Below the pieces are notes generated by a model. The model was not told where the DNA came from. It did no database searches and saw nothing but the letters and a program-made list of their open reading frames with translations. Source: Vitrella brassicaformis (taxonomy: Eukaryota; Sar; Vitrellaceae). Taken from it: a stretch of 45,171 nucleotides of DNA. The stretch is from contig CDMY01000600.1 in NCBI GenBank assembly GCA_001179505.1, forward strand, positions 1 through 45,171. The letters run 5' to 3'. Below, piece after piece: positions 1-11,300 of the stretch (positions are counted from its first letter, which is position 1; the number at the start of each line of letters is the position of its first letter). A program made the translations under genes and the position numbers.

Positions 1-462
1 AAGACTTCGGCTCAGATAAGCAAGAACCAAGTTGCTGCGCCCATGTGCGAAAAGGCCGGTGAGGACCTTTCCTGTAGTTAGCTGAATAGAGGATCTGCTG
101 GGCGATAAGTCCCAGAGTAAGAGTGCTTTTACCTTAATAAGACCGATGGACTGGCCAGTCAGTCAAAGTTGTTTCTGTCCATCTATGGCATCATGAAGGG
201 TGGTCAACACAGATCTCACTTCGGTGATGGCTGATAAGATCGTGTCTCCTCAGAATGCTTTCCTTGTCTTTCCTTGTCTTCTCCTCTCTCCGTTACACAG
301 CAATCTACCCTAGCTCACAAGCTTGCAGTGGTTCGTCTTGCCAAGCTGGCAATCCTGACAGGTTGTTGCCCGTTCACATGTCCAACGCACTGCGATTTCG
401 GCTGAGCTCGCAGCTTCCCCGTCAAACCCACAACCGACCGACCCACCGTGCCAGCTGATGCC
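1..462. other. Upstream non-coding region
   Basis: I see no convincing gene here. Short open frames lack coding character. The copy of the 8-mer AGCTCGCA at 405-412 lies about 50 bases upstream of the ATG at 463, the same spacing as at several other gene starts in this window, so the last 100 bases are probably the promoter and 5' leader of the next gene. Confidence 0.4.
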
Positions 463-2354
463 ATGGATGAGGACGAGTCGGACGACATTCGCTTTCAGTC
501 GCTGCAGCGTGCCTTCGACCGGGCGGCCGAGCAGCTGTATGAGAGAGCCGTGGACAAGCTGTTGTCAATCAAGGAGAGGGCCGAGGAGAGGGGCTTCCAA
601 CTGATCAGTCCAGTGCACTGCCTGTTGGAAGGAGCGCATTGGATTCCCCATGGGGAACGCTTCGAGGGCCCTGAAGAGCAGAAAGTCCGGCGGCTGGCTG
701 AGAAGCTCGTGTGTGCGTATCCGTCGGTTCCGCAGGGAGATCCGAGGTATGATGCAGTGGAGGCAGCCAAGTTCCCCATGGTCGACTGCATCATGCAAAG
801 CGCCGCTTCGTATGGCGATCTGGCCTTGTTCCGCCTGGTGGCTGGTCGGATGGGGTCACTGGGACGACCGGATCACGTGGTGAGGGCGGCCATCTCGGGT
901 GGGTCGATTGCGGTTCTTCGAGAGCTGGTGCTAGAGCATGGTGTCCCTCTGCCGCTGAGTATCATGACGTCCCCACCCCAGTCTACCCAGTCTATCCTCC
1001 CTTTGCACAAGCAGGTGTCCACGCTCACCGAGGCCATTCAGCTGGGTGCGACGATGGACGGCAGCACACGGAGGAACCCCCTCGCCTGGGAGGCTCTGTT
1101 AGCATACCAACAACTCCTGAACCAAATACAAAAGCAGCAGAGTAACTTGGATGTTTTTACTTGCTGCTATCTTTTGCCTATCCATAGGCGTTTGTTCGTG
1201 TGGAGCGTGCAGCCAAGGCGGCCCTCCGGTCCCTCGCCGCTGTCTACACGGCCACTCAGATCCATCCCATCCTCTCCCCCTTCTCTTCAAGCGCCCCCAC
1301 TCTCGGCCCGCTGCTCATCGAGGAGGCCCCCCGACACATCCAGTTCCCCACATTAACCCTTTTCGGTCGCCGGATCACCATCGCACTTTCACACGCCGTC
1401 AAGTCGGTGGCCATGGGCACTCAGCAGCAGCAGCAGCAGGGCAACCAATCAGCAAGAGGGGGTGGGCAGCCAAGGCAGCAGGGCGACGAGCCAACACGAT
1501 CGGCCGCAGCGGAGCACGCAGCCGACAACGAAGCAACAGACCAACAGCGGCAGCCTGACGGCGACGAGCCATCACCAGCAGGAGATGGCCAGGGGCAGCC
1601 AGGGGGTGGCGACCGAGCAGTCCCATCGACCGCAGATGGGGATGGAGGCAGCGACCAAACAGCAGGACGTCCCCTTTGGACGGTGTCTGAGCAGCTGAGT
1701 CGCCGGCTTTTTACCATTGGTAGCGTCTCCTCTCGGCGTGTGTCGTTGTGGGATGTGGTGGAGAAGGCCAGGCACGAGGAGGCGGCCAAACACCGCCTGA
1801 CGATCGACGAGAGGGCGGGCAGCGACACATCTTTTGAGTGGACGGAGGTGGGCTATGTCGACAACGGCCAATTCGTGTCGCTGGGACTTGACACGGCCAT
1901 TATCCCATCCCAGCCCACTCTTGGTGCTACAGCCGATGGCGCATCTGCACCGCATGACGAACCCCCTTCCAGCTCGTCGTCTGTTGAGATGATGCGTGGC
2001 CAGCCATCGGCGCCCGCTGTCTCGCATGACGAGACCCCGGCCGGCCCCTCCTCGACTGGTGTGTCGGACGACGGTCCTGGCCCCGCCCCTCCACCACCAG
2101 TCACGCCGTCACCATCTGCAGCGAGTGGCGGTGCCCAGCCCTCTGCATCGTCATCAGCCAGCGCGCAAGGGCCCTCGTTTTGGGGGTGGATCCGGGGGTG
2201 GAACCCATCACCAGCATACACGGGAGTACCACAAGCTGCAGCGGCACCAGCATCATCTGATGACGTGCCGGGGGCAGAGCGTAGACGCCAGCCATGTGGC
2301 GTCATAATGCAAGCAGGAGAGCCAGACAGACGGGCAGATAGAGCGGGCAGGTAG
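463..2354 (+). CDS. Ankyrin-like, Gln/Pro/Ser-rich protein (tandem copy 1)
   Basis: I do not recognise a named family. The best model has two exons, 463-1152 and 1188-2354, giving about 618 residues in one consistent frame. The start is the ATG of MDEDESDD; the open frame extends slightly upstream without another ATG. Residues about 95-180 look like degenerate ankyrin helix pairs (SAASYGDLALFRLVAGRMG, then AAISGGSIAVLRELVLEHG). Exon 2 begins with a conserved segment containing SAPTLGPLLIEEAPRHIQFP, then a CAG-coded Gln run and a low-complexity Gln/Asp/Gly stretch. Next come two motifs, SRRVSLWDVVEKARHEEAA and GSDTSFEWTEVGYVDNGQF, and a Pro/Ser/Ala-rich tail ending MQAGEPDRRADRAGR and a TAG stop. 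All exon 2 landmarks recur in the copy at 2937-5069. The intron would be only 35 nt, so the exon 1 end is uncertain. Function is unknown; ankyrin-type repeats would suggest protein binding. Confidence 0.6.
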
Positions 2355-2936
2355 CTAGCATTACGTTTGTGGTGTGCCGATCTGGTGGGGACTTGTTTGA
2401 CGTGTGGTCAAGCTGGTGGCCGGACAGAAATGCACCTATTGAAATGGACGCTGCCGTCTGCATGACAGACCGACGGCTGGTGGTGGCTCACCCGTGCGCT
2501 GCACTAATTGTCCAGCGGGCAGCAGCAGGGAAAGAAAGCCCCTTCGCCGTGAAACAAAACAGTGGCGCAGAGAACCTCACACGATGGCACCAGAATCGGC
2601 TGCGGAGATGTCAGTTCTACAATATGAGATGACAGCTGAGGCTCAGAGGCGCCTGAAATGGGACAGAACTGAAGCACAGGGGCTCTTGACGGCTTTTCTA
2701 TCGCTGCCTTATCCACTGATGTGGTGATGAGTCAATGGACGCACGCAGAATCAGTGTGTGTAAGCTTGAGCTGATACCTGCTTCTGGACAGCAAATGCGA
2801 CGTCTGAACAGACAATACGTCGCAGTATATGAACAGGACTTGTATGAACAGGTGGATGCGGCACAGCACAGCACAGCAGCACAAAATAACTACCCATGGA
2901 TCACAACGGACGTTGGTGTTTGTTTGTTTCTTCCAG
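2355..2936 (+). other. Spacer between tandem copies, with duplicated 3' flank
   Basis: The start of this spacer repeats the 3' flank of the second copy: the stretch reading GTGGTGTGCCGATCTGGTGG occurs just after both stop codons (about 2369 and 5080). The duplication therefore included downstream DNA. The remainder may hold a short first exon of the second copy, because 2937 follows a good splice acceptor (TTTCTTCCAG), but I cannot choose among the candidate ATGs (for example 2735 or 2829). Confidence 0.4.
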
Positions 2937-5069
2937 CCCAAGCCCCTTCGCTCAGCTTTGCGTATCCTGAAGGGCCTGGGGCTGGCCGCTTTCCCCTGTG
3001 CACTCACCCACACAGAGGCCCTGAGGCGGGGGCTGCTTGCCAAGCGTCTCACTGCGGCAGAGGTCACTCAGCTCATTGATGACGGAGCGGACCCCAACCT
3101 ACCATGGCATCGGCAGACGCGGACCGCTGTCAACCATGTGTTCTTCTACCTCAACGAGTGGCGTGGCGGGCGGCAGGAGGGGCTGCGCGTCATGGCGGCC
3201 CTCATCAGGGGAGGACAGGGCCCTTGCTGGCTTGACCTGTGGGCAAACTACGAGGACGAGGGTGACGTGATTGAGATGCTCCGAAGCCTATCCCTCGCCT
3301 CGTTTTCTTCCTGCCACGCCTACCTCCGAGCCGCCCTTCGAGCAGGCGAAGTGCACACGACTCGCGAGCTGATCTTCAACAGGGTGGGGATGTCGACTGA
3401 CGCCCTTCTTGCCGTCATGGGGTCGCGGAAGGAATGTCCCCATCTTCCAGCTGCCGCGAGTGAGGCCTTCCACCTGGGCGTGATCGCGGCGGCGATGAAA
3501 AGGACCATCGACAACTACCGGCAAGCAGATCTCCGCGTGCGGATGAGTGAGCGATTCGATGCCGCATACGAGCACTACTTGACCGAGGTGAGCATGGCTA
3601 TCTTTATTATCAGTGTCCTGTGTTGCCCTCGTTCTGTCTTGCCCTCGCTTCCGTATTGTACTAGGTGTTTGATCGTGTCGAGGGTGCGGCCAGGGCGGCG
3701 CTCCGGTCTGTCGTCGCCATGCACAGGGCTAGCAAGACCCATCCCATCCTCTCGCTCCACGCGCAGTCCGCCCCCACTCTCGGCCCCATGCTCATCGAAC
3801 AGCCCCCTCGCCACATCCAACTCCCCATCGCCAGCCCCTCCCTCCGCCGCATCTCCATCGCCCTCAACCACGCCGTCGACTCGGTGGCTGCGGGCCGAAT
3901 GCAGCAGCAGCAGGGCAACCAATTAGCAGGAGGGGGTGGCCAGCCAAGGCAGCAGGGCGACGAGCCAACACCACCGACCGCAGAGGAACACGCAGCCGAC
4001 AACGAGACAACAGACCAACAGCGGCAGCAGGACGGCGACGAGCCATCACCAGCAGGAGATGGCCAGGGGCAGCCAGGGGTGGCGACCGAGCAGCACCATC
4101 GACCGCAGAAGGGGATGGAGGCAGCGACCAACTCACACGGGATGGGGCCCACCAGCAGCAGCCGGGCGGCAACCAAGGTGCAGCAGGAGACCTCTGGACG
4201 GTTCCCCAGCAGCTCCGTCGGCCGTTCTTTGTTATCGACGGCGCCTCGGGTCGGCGTGTGTCGCTCTATGAGATCATAGAGAAGGCCAGGCGCGAGGAGG
4301 CGGCCTCATTCGGGATGACCATCAAGGAGAGGGAGGGCAGCGACACATCCTTCGAATGGGCGGACGTGGGCTATGTTGACGACAGCAACTTCATCTCATT
4401 GGGACTCGATACGCCTGTCATCGCAGCCCGGTCCCTTTCCGCTGCCCCTAGTCCCTCCTCCCCCTGGCCTGCCATCGCACCCGAGCCCACCGCTTCCCGA
4501 GTTTCTGCCCCTCCTCCCACCGTCGTGACCCATCGCAGGTGGAGGCCCTCCGACATCGTGCCACCGCCCCCTCGCCGTCTCTTTGGCCCCGGCAGCCCCC
4601 GGCCGCTGATCGACCCCCAGCAGCTGCTGCAAAACAAAGGCAGGACCATCTTCAGGTGGACAGGGACAAGCAAACGACGCACGAATAGCGGACAGGTAGG
4701 CGAGTCTGCGGCAACAAGCGGTCCATGCTGTCGGTTGCGGATGTGTGTATGCGCGGTAGGTCGCCGCTGCCCATGGCATAGCTGGCCAGCCATCGGCACC
4801 CGCTGCCCCGCATGACCATGCTGCCGCCGGCCTCTCGTCGTCTGCTGGTGTGTCGGGTGATCGTCCTGGGCCTTCACCATCAGCTGTGCCAAGTGGCGGT
4901 GATTCGCAGCTCACTGCCCCGCCGGCCGGCGATGCGCTACCAGCACCAGCAGCCTCTGGTGACGTGCCGCGTGCTGCCACAAACACACCATAGCGTGATG
5001 GCAGTGGAGACGCCAGTCATGATGCAAGCAGGGGAGCCAGACAGGCGGGCAGATAGGGTGGGCAGATAG
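2937..5069 (+). CDS. Ankyrin-like low-complexity protein (tandem copy 2), apparently frameshifted
   Basis: This is the tandem paralogue of the gene at 463-2354. The first recognisable exon, 2937-3587, encodes ankyrin-like repeats including the typical turn LIDDGADPN. The 77-nt intron 3588-3664 lies at the same place as the intron of copy 1. Exon 3665 onward matches copy 1 (SAPTLGPMLIEQPPRHIQLP and a Gln run). Near 4070 copy 2 has four Gs where copy 1 has five; the original frame then loses similarity and homology resumes in the +1-shifted frame, which carries SGRRVSLYEIIEKARREEAA and GSDTSFEWADVGYVDDSNF. A likely intron spans 4696-4781. The terminal MQAGEPDRRADRVGR and TAG stop match copy 1, while the stretch just before them is out of frame relative to copy 1. 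It could be a decaying copy, an unrecognised splice, or an assembly error in the homopolymer. The first exon and start are not identified. Confidence 0.5.
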
Positions 5070-5369
5070 CATCGACTGGTGGTGTGCCGATCTGGTGGGG
5101 ACTCGCCTGAGTGATGGTGTTGCGTTTGACGTGTCGTCGAGTCTGGCTGGCTGCCGCAAGGGCTGGTGTAATAGATTCATTGAGGAGGGAGCCACTGAAT
5201 TCGACACGACAGTGCTTCATGTGATTCAGTTTCGAGTAACGTCAGTCAGCGTATGCACCAAAAGACCCAATCAACATCATCAAATGCACAAACTCATCAC
5301 ATCTCGCAGCCCCACACCACAATCAGCTCCCGAGTCGACCACGCCGCCAGGGCAAGGTCTGCCTCACAA
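5070..5369. other. Convergent intergenic region
   Basis: This separates the 3' end of the second ankyrin-like copy from the 3' end of the long minus-strand gene. Its first part is the duplicated 3' flank also seen after 2355. No further gene is visible. Confidence 0.4.
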
Positions 5370-8300
5370 TTAGAAGTGCAGGTTGGCCATCCTGAGTATG
5401 TGGCTCATCTGCGGGTTGGTCTCCAGCACCTTGCCCATCTTCATCTTCAGCCGAGGGTCGCGGTGCTTCTTCGGATCCTGACACACACACACATGAGCAC
5501 TTGGACACTGCCCTCACTTGCGGCTGCGGTTACACTCACCCTGAGGAAGTCTAACACGTCGATGTTCTGCTTGGCCCCCTCGGCCACCAAGACGTCCCAT
5601 CCAGGCAGCTTGCGCAGGATCTCCTCAATAGCATTGCCGGCAGGGGCTGACTGTGCCGGCGGAGCACTGACGTGAGGAGGGCCTCCGGTGGGAGTACCTA
5701 GATATACACACGGCACACACACAGCAGACATCGATCGCCTGCCCCATGAATCCATCGATCTCTTCGACATCTGCTGACCTGTTTGTGTGGGTTGCTGCGT
5801 TTCGTCGTGCATGCCGCTTGGCGGCCCCGCCTGCATGCCAGCAGCCATTGCAGCCATCATGGCGGGTGGAGGCATTGACGGCCGGAAGGTAATCGGTGCC
5901 GACGGCGTCGTGGCTGGAGGTTGCACAATCGCCCCGCCTTGTTCGTCGAAGCCGTTCTCAGGCTGCAGCTGAATCGCCTGCTTCGGTGGGGCTGCAGCTG
6001 CTGATGGCGCCTGTTGCCGTCGGTCGGTTGCTGCTCCCGCATCCACCTTGACCTCCTGGCTTCTGGGTGGCGTCGGTGCGGGTGCAACGGGGGGCCTCCA
6101 GGGCCTGTCAATGGCAACTGGCGCCTGGGGCATCGGCACGTCTGGCGGGGGGCGAGAGGGCGAGGGGCCCGGTGGAGTGGGGATCTTGGCTGTGTTGTTG
6201 CCCTTCTCGAAGTCATCGACGTGCTTGGATGGCGGCCGCGAGAGGTCCCTACGTGCACGTCTCATCCGGAAGGTGTCGGTGGCGTCGTACTGCCTGCTGG
6301 GCGGTGGGAATGGTCTCGGTGCGGGGGGCTGCTGAGAAGGGGGAAAGCCTGGGCGGGGGGGCTGGCTGCGGCCACTGTCGTCGGTCGTGCCGGGAGGCCT
6401 CTGATGACATAAAGAGGACACACAATGAGTGGATGCACTGCGGTAGGCAATGGCTGCTGATTGGCTGACCATGAATGGCGCTTTCCCGATTGCGTCCGGT
6501 TGGAACAGGAAGTTGCAGGGCAGCATGGGGGGCGCTCCAGGCACCTGCTGTGGCACTGCGTCCTTCGGTCGATAGGGGATGCTCTCGCGACGAGCCACAG
6601 ACCTCCAACCAGTGCTCCGTTCCTGCAATAGGGCCAGCAAAAGGACGTGCAGATGTCATACACCCACACAATCCTGGCTCGCCTTTTCTCACCAGTTCTT
6701 TCGCCCTTTGGAAGACCCACTGCACGGCCTCCCTCGCACCTTGTCCGTCACTGTCCTTGTCGCCCCCAGCCCAGTCCATGCCATTGCCGCACAAGTCGTC
6801 GGTGGCGTCAGGCTCTACAGTGTCGATCATGCCGGCGCCCCCCGTCATCCGCTCCCCAGTGCGGTAGCTCGTGCTGACGATGAGGCCATGTGCGTACGGG
6901 TGGAAGGCCTGGCCAGTGGGCGGACTGCAGTGGGCTGCAAACAGGTCCACATGCAGGGACTGCTCGAGAGAGAAGGACGCAGAAACGTCGAGCACCGATG
7001 ACGGGAGACTCTGAGGACATGTGGAAACCCACATCGGTAAAGCCAACCTTGATCTCCAGGTCTTTCTCCTTCTTGGCTCACCGTCGGTGCCTTGTCGTCG
7101 CTGGCATTGTTCATGGCCTTGTCCCTGAGTTGCTGTAGGCTGCCCCTGACGTCCACTGCCCTGACGTGGCAAAGCGTCAGGGGCGACGACACATTCGCGT
7201 CGCTTCCCTCCTCCTGATAAAAGGCCTCGACAGACCGCACAGCCTCATCCAGCACCTCCAGGGGCGGCTTGGCGGACGACGGCAGCATGTGGTGGGCCTG
7301 GGAAGGGGACGTGGCCTTGGGCGAGACCGATGATGCCTCGAAGATGCCCCCGTAGATGTCGTCACCCTCGTCCAGCGCAGCAGCCTGTGTTGAAACGAGG
7401 GACATATCAATCACCCGTTCACCGCACTGTGTCCTGTGTGTTTGGTGCTGTGTATCCTTACCTGTGACGGCTGCTGTTGTTGTGTACTTGTGGTTTTTGC
7501 CGTGTCCCATGGCGAGTCCACGCCCGAGTCGGAGAGAGCGGCCTTGAGCAGGGGCAGGGGGGACGGTGTGCAGTCGACCACACGATTGGACAGGATGAGC
7601 AGCAGTTGTGTCGCCTCGAGCCACTGGTCAAGAGCCGCCTCAAGAGACAAACGCTCGCGAGACATTCGGTCGGCCTGAGAACCAAAATCAGTTTGATGTC
7701 ATTCTTGCTCCATCTGTCGTGCGTCTCCTGCTCACCTTCTGTTTGGTTGACGTGTCATTCCCCCTCAGTTTGTCCAGCAGAGCGGCGATTTCCATGCCCA
7801 CCCGCTGCATCACTCCGTGTAACTTGAGGGCGCTGCTGAGGTTGACGCGCACCTTCCCCACTCCTTCCCCCTGGCGCCCCTCGCCCAGCGCCATGTCAAA
7901 CAGGAACGGCAGCAGACACGACCGCCGAGATGTGAAGAGCAAGAGACAGCGGAGCCCCTCGAGCACCGTCGATATGGACGGCAGCGGCTCGCTCTCCCGG
8001 CTCATGGGCGTAGACCCCTTGTCGTCACTCGTGCGGTTTAGCACCGAGCTGAGGGCCTTGCACATCAGCCGGTAGGACGCCGCTATCTCGAACGGCGACC
8101 TGTCGCTGCCCTCTCGGCTGCCCTCGTTGATGCAGCGCCAGCCGACCGCCTTGAACGCCCGGATGGTGAAGCGGTAGATGGCGTCAGCGTGGGCGGGTGG
8201 ATAGCCCTTGTGCGACAGGAGGATGTTGAGGTGGCGGATCAGCGGCTCCAAAGCGGCGATCATCTGGCTTGGTGAGAGGGGCGTGGCTGAGGTGGGGAGG

Positions 8301-11300
8301 AGGGCTATGGTCTCGAAGAAGCTGAGTAGGCGACATGCGCGCCGCTGCGACTCGGCCGGCGCCGCTGACGACACGGACACAGATGACGCCTGAAACAGAC
8401 ACAAGCAACAGATGTACACAAGCGTCTGAACGCATGTGCGTATGGACTGTCTCCTGACCTGTGGCGATACTCTTGGAGTCCCCTGCCCCGAATGGTTGGC
8501 CGTCTGTGGAGTCGTGTAGAGCGCACTTGATCCACTCAGCAGCTCCCGGTTGCTCATCTCGACGGCCAGGGCCAGGATGGGCAGCCCGGTGTCGAGGAGC
8601 GGTACGGTGGCGAGGGCAGCGACAGAGTGCAGAAGTGGCGACGACGTGGACGCGCTGTGGGCAATGAAGCTCATCAGAGCGCCGAGATCCTCCATGTGCA
8701 CCGACTCATTCAACCGCAGTGCCTGAGACAGGGAGGACAGACGACACGGTCAGAGCAACAAGGCAGCACTCGCCATTCCATCCCTTTACCCGCTGAAGCG
8801 TCTTGTACTTCTTCCACTGCGCCTCCATGTCGCCGCGCATGCCGTCCATGTGCCTCTTGGCCACCTCCCACAACGGGTCACCCGGATCACCAACGACATC
8901 CATCTCATTTGCACCGTCCTGCCCCTCGATCGCCCCACACACGTCCCTCCATGTCTCCTCCTCCAGACCAATCCACCCGTCGTCTCGTCGGGCGATGCCC
9001 ACACGCCATTCCTTGCCCACTGACAGACAGCCGAGTCGCGAGCCTCCTCGCTGTGCTGTGTCGTTGCCTGTGAGAGTGATTTGGCATGTCAGGTGCAGCA
9101 GGGGAAGAGGCGGCTGGTCGTCCTGGTCGTTTAAGGCGTCGTCGATAAGAGATGGGGACCTCGACGGCCGGGGGGTTGGCAGGATGTCACAGGAGAGAGT
9201 GATGGACGAGGGAATGTCGATCCTGCCATCACCCTCAGACCTGAAGGAGGGCAAACCAGCCACGTGACAAAGAGAGCTGTTCTTGGGGACCCTGTTCTCG
9301 GCCTTACCTTTCCATCCATTCCTGGGCCACTTCCATGCCGCCTTTGACCATTGGCGGCCTTTCGCCCTCACCCAACCCGAAAACATGCGGCGCTGCCGGC
9401 AGCCAGCTCCCCCACCCCTTGCACGCGCCCACCAGCAGCAGCACCGCCGCACTCGAAGCAGGCAGCAGCGTCCCGTGCCGCACCAGAGTGCGGATCATCA
9501 TGCTGCGGGAGAGGGGGAACGAGTAGAGCCTGGCAGCAATGTCGGCTGTGAGTTCGATGCATGTGCGAATGTTGGTGGCGAGAGCGGCCATGTCGAATGG
9601 GTCGGGATCAGCAGGGGATGGTGGCTTGGAATGGGGGATGGTAAGCAGAGGTGGCATGCACGTGAGCCGCTGAGCGACGACCAACATGGCCTGGAGCAAC
9701 GGGGTGCAACGCAGTGCCTGCAGAAGGGTGACAAGAGGAGACGTGTGGAAGGAACATCTGTGCAGACGTCTGGGTCCGTTTAGTCAACCCACCTGTACGT
9801 TGGACGTCTTCCTGATGAGCGCCAGACTGCCACTGACCACTTGCAAAGCACTCCTGGGCCACAACAGAGATAGAGGACCAATTAATGCATGAACGTTCCA
9901 GCCCGTTGTGCTTGTGGGCATGTCGCTTCATCCTTACTCACCTGAGCAGGGGGAGGTGTTTGTGTGCGGAAGTGATCCACGCACCCAGCCCTTGACCGCT
10001 GTGCATCACCATGTCCTGGAGACCAGCAGTCTGCACACACACGACGACAGGCAGAGGCCAGTACATGATTACAGACCCAGATGGCCTTGTTGCTGGTGAG
10101 CTCACTGTCGGATTCGGCCCCATCGCAGCCGCACAGCTGACGACCAGCCCTGCCAACACCGCCAGCCCCTTCTCAGCCAGCTCTCTCGCCATCTCCTCGG
10201 CGGCACGCACCGCCCCCTCTCCATCCAACGCACCCAACAGCCCGTGCAGCTCCCTCGCCTTCTCCTGGGCCATTAGACTCTTCCCCACACCACTCCCAAT
10301 GCTATCGATCTTGCCCAGGCCTCCCACAGCCGTCAAGGTGTGCCATCTCAGCTGCCTCACGGCCACGTTGAGGGCGATTATGGACTCACTGTCAGACGGC
10401 AGCTCTCTGTCGATGTCGTTGAGCGGCCCCAGCTCGTCAGTGGGGTCAGTTTTGGAGTAGTCGATGTCCAGCAGATGGGTGGCTGTGGCCCAGTCCATGC
10501 CGCCCATCCTGGCGGCCACCTCGTCGCGAGCACCCTCCTTGGCCCGTGCCAAGGGACGGCACTGGCTGGGGTCGGCCAGAGACCTGCAACATGAGAGGAC
10601 CAATAGAAAGACAGAATTAAGTCTATCTGGCAGTGCTTGGATGTGCTGTGGTCTTCTCCCCCATCGCACCTGATTGTTTGTATGATGTCCGGCACGGAAG
10701 GCGTCCGCACGACCAGATGGGTTCCCGTGGCTGCGTCTGCTGGGCTGCCTGGGGCGGTGGCCATCTGCGGACTCGATGTGTGCGATGGCGGCTGAGATGA
10801 CGTCCGGCCGGTGTCCTTCTTGTCCAGCCGGAACCCCTCCAAGTAGTGCGCCACCTCACTCACAGAGGCCTTGAGCCGCATGTCGTTGGCAACCAGCTGC
10901 AAAGACAGCATTCCCGCACGTGTGCGAACAGGGCAGTGCACATGTTGCCTTCTTCATCACACCTTCGGCAATGTCCATTTCTGGTCGCCGCCGATGCAGA
11001 TGCCGGTGGTGAGGTTCTCCCCCTCCTTGCTGCCGCCCTCAGCCGGCATCAGCTCGTCTATCGGCGTCAAGGCCAAACAGCACTCATCCTCGCTCTTGTT
11101 GGCTTGCTGCAGTTGGTCCGCGTGGCTGCTGATGTCCATGAGAGTGCGTGTGACAGGCAGGAGTGTGGGCATGAGGGTGCGCGTGGTGGTCGTCAATTCG
11201 TCAGATGACAACAGGAAGTGACACAACGCGACCCAATGCCTGAAAGACAGACAGCGGAAGACATAAATATCCATACTCACCTGCATGTGGGTCGTCAGGT

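Noticed and set aside
255-458. Plus-strand open frame of 67 codons at the left end
   Set aside because: Composition is not protein-like, there is no supporting context, and it ends just before a better-supported start.
1384-1450. CAG repeat as an unstable trinucleotide expansion
   Set aside because: The run is short (about six units) and has a similar short counterpart in the tandem copy; it is ordinary Gln-rich low complexity.
2304-2354. Similarity of ATGCAAGCAGG at the 3' ends of the ankyrin-like genes to the first micro-exon at 26137
   Set aside because: In the ankyrin-like genes it encodes the conserved C-terminal MQAGEPDRRADR, so the short match is most likely chance.
4396-4986. Long minus-strand open frame of 196 codons opposite the second ankyrin-like copy
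   Set aside because: It is Ala/Pro/Gly-rich shadow sequence opposite a GC-rich coding region whose homologue is read on the plus strand, and it spans a plus-strand intron.
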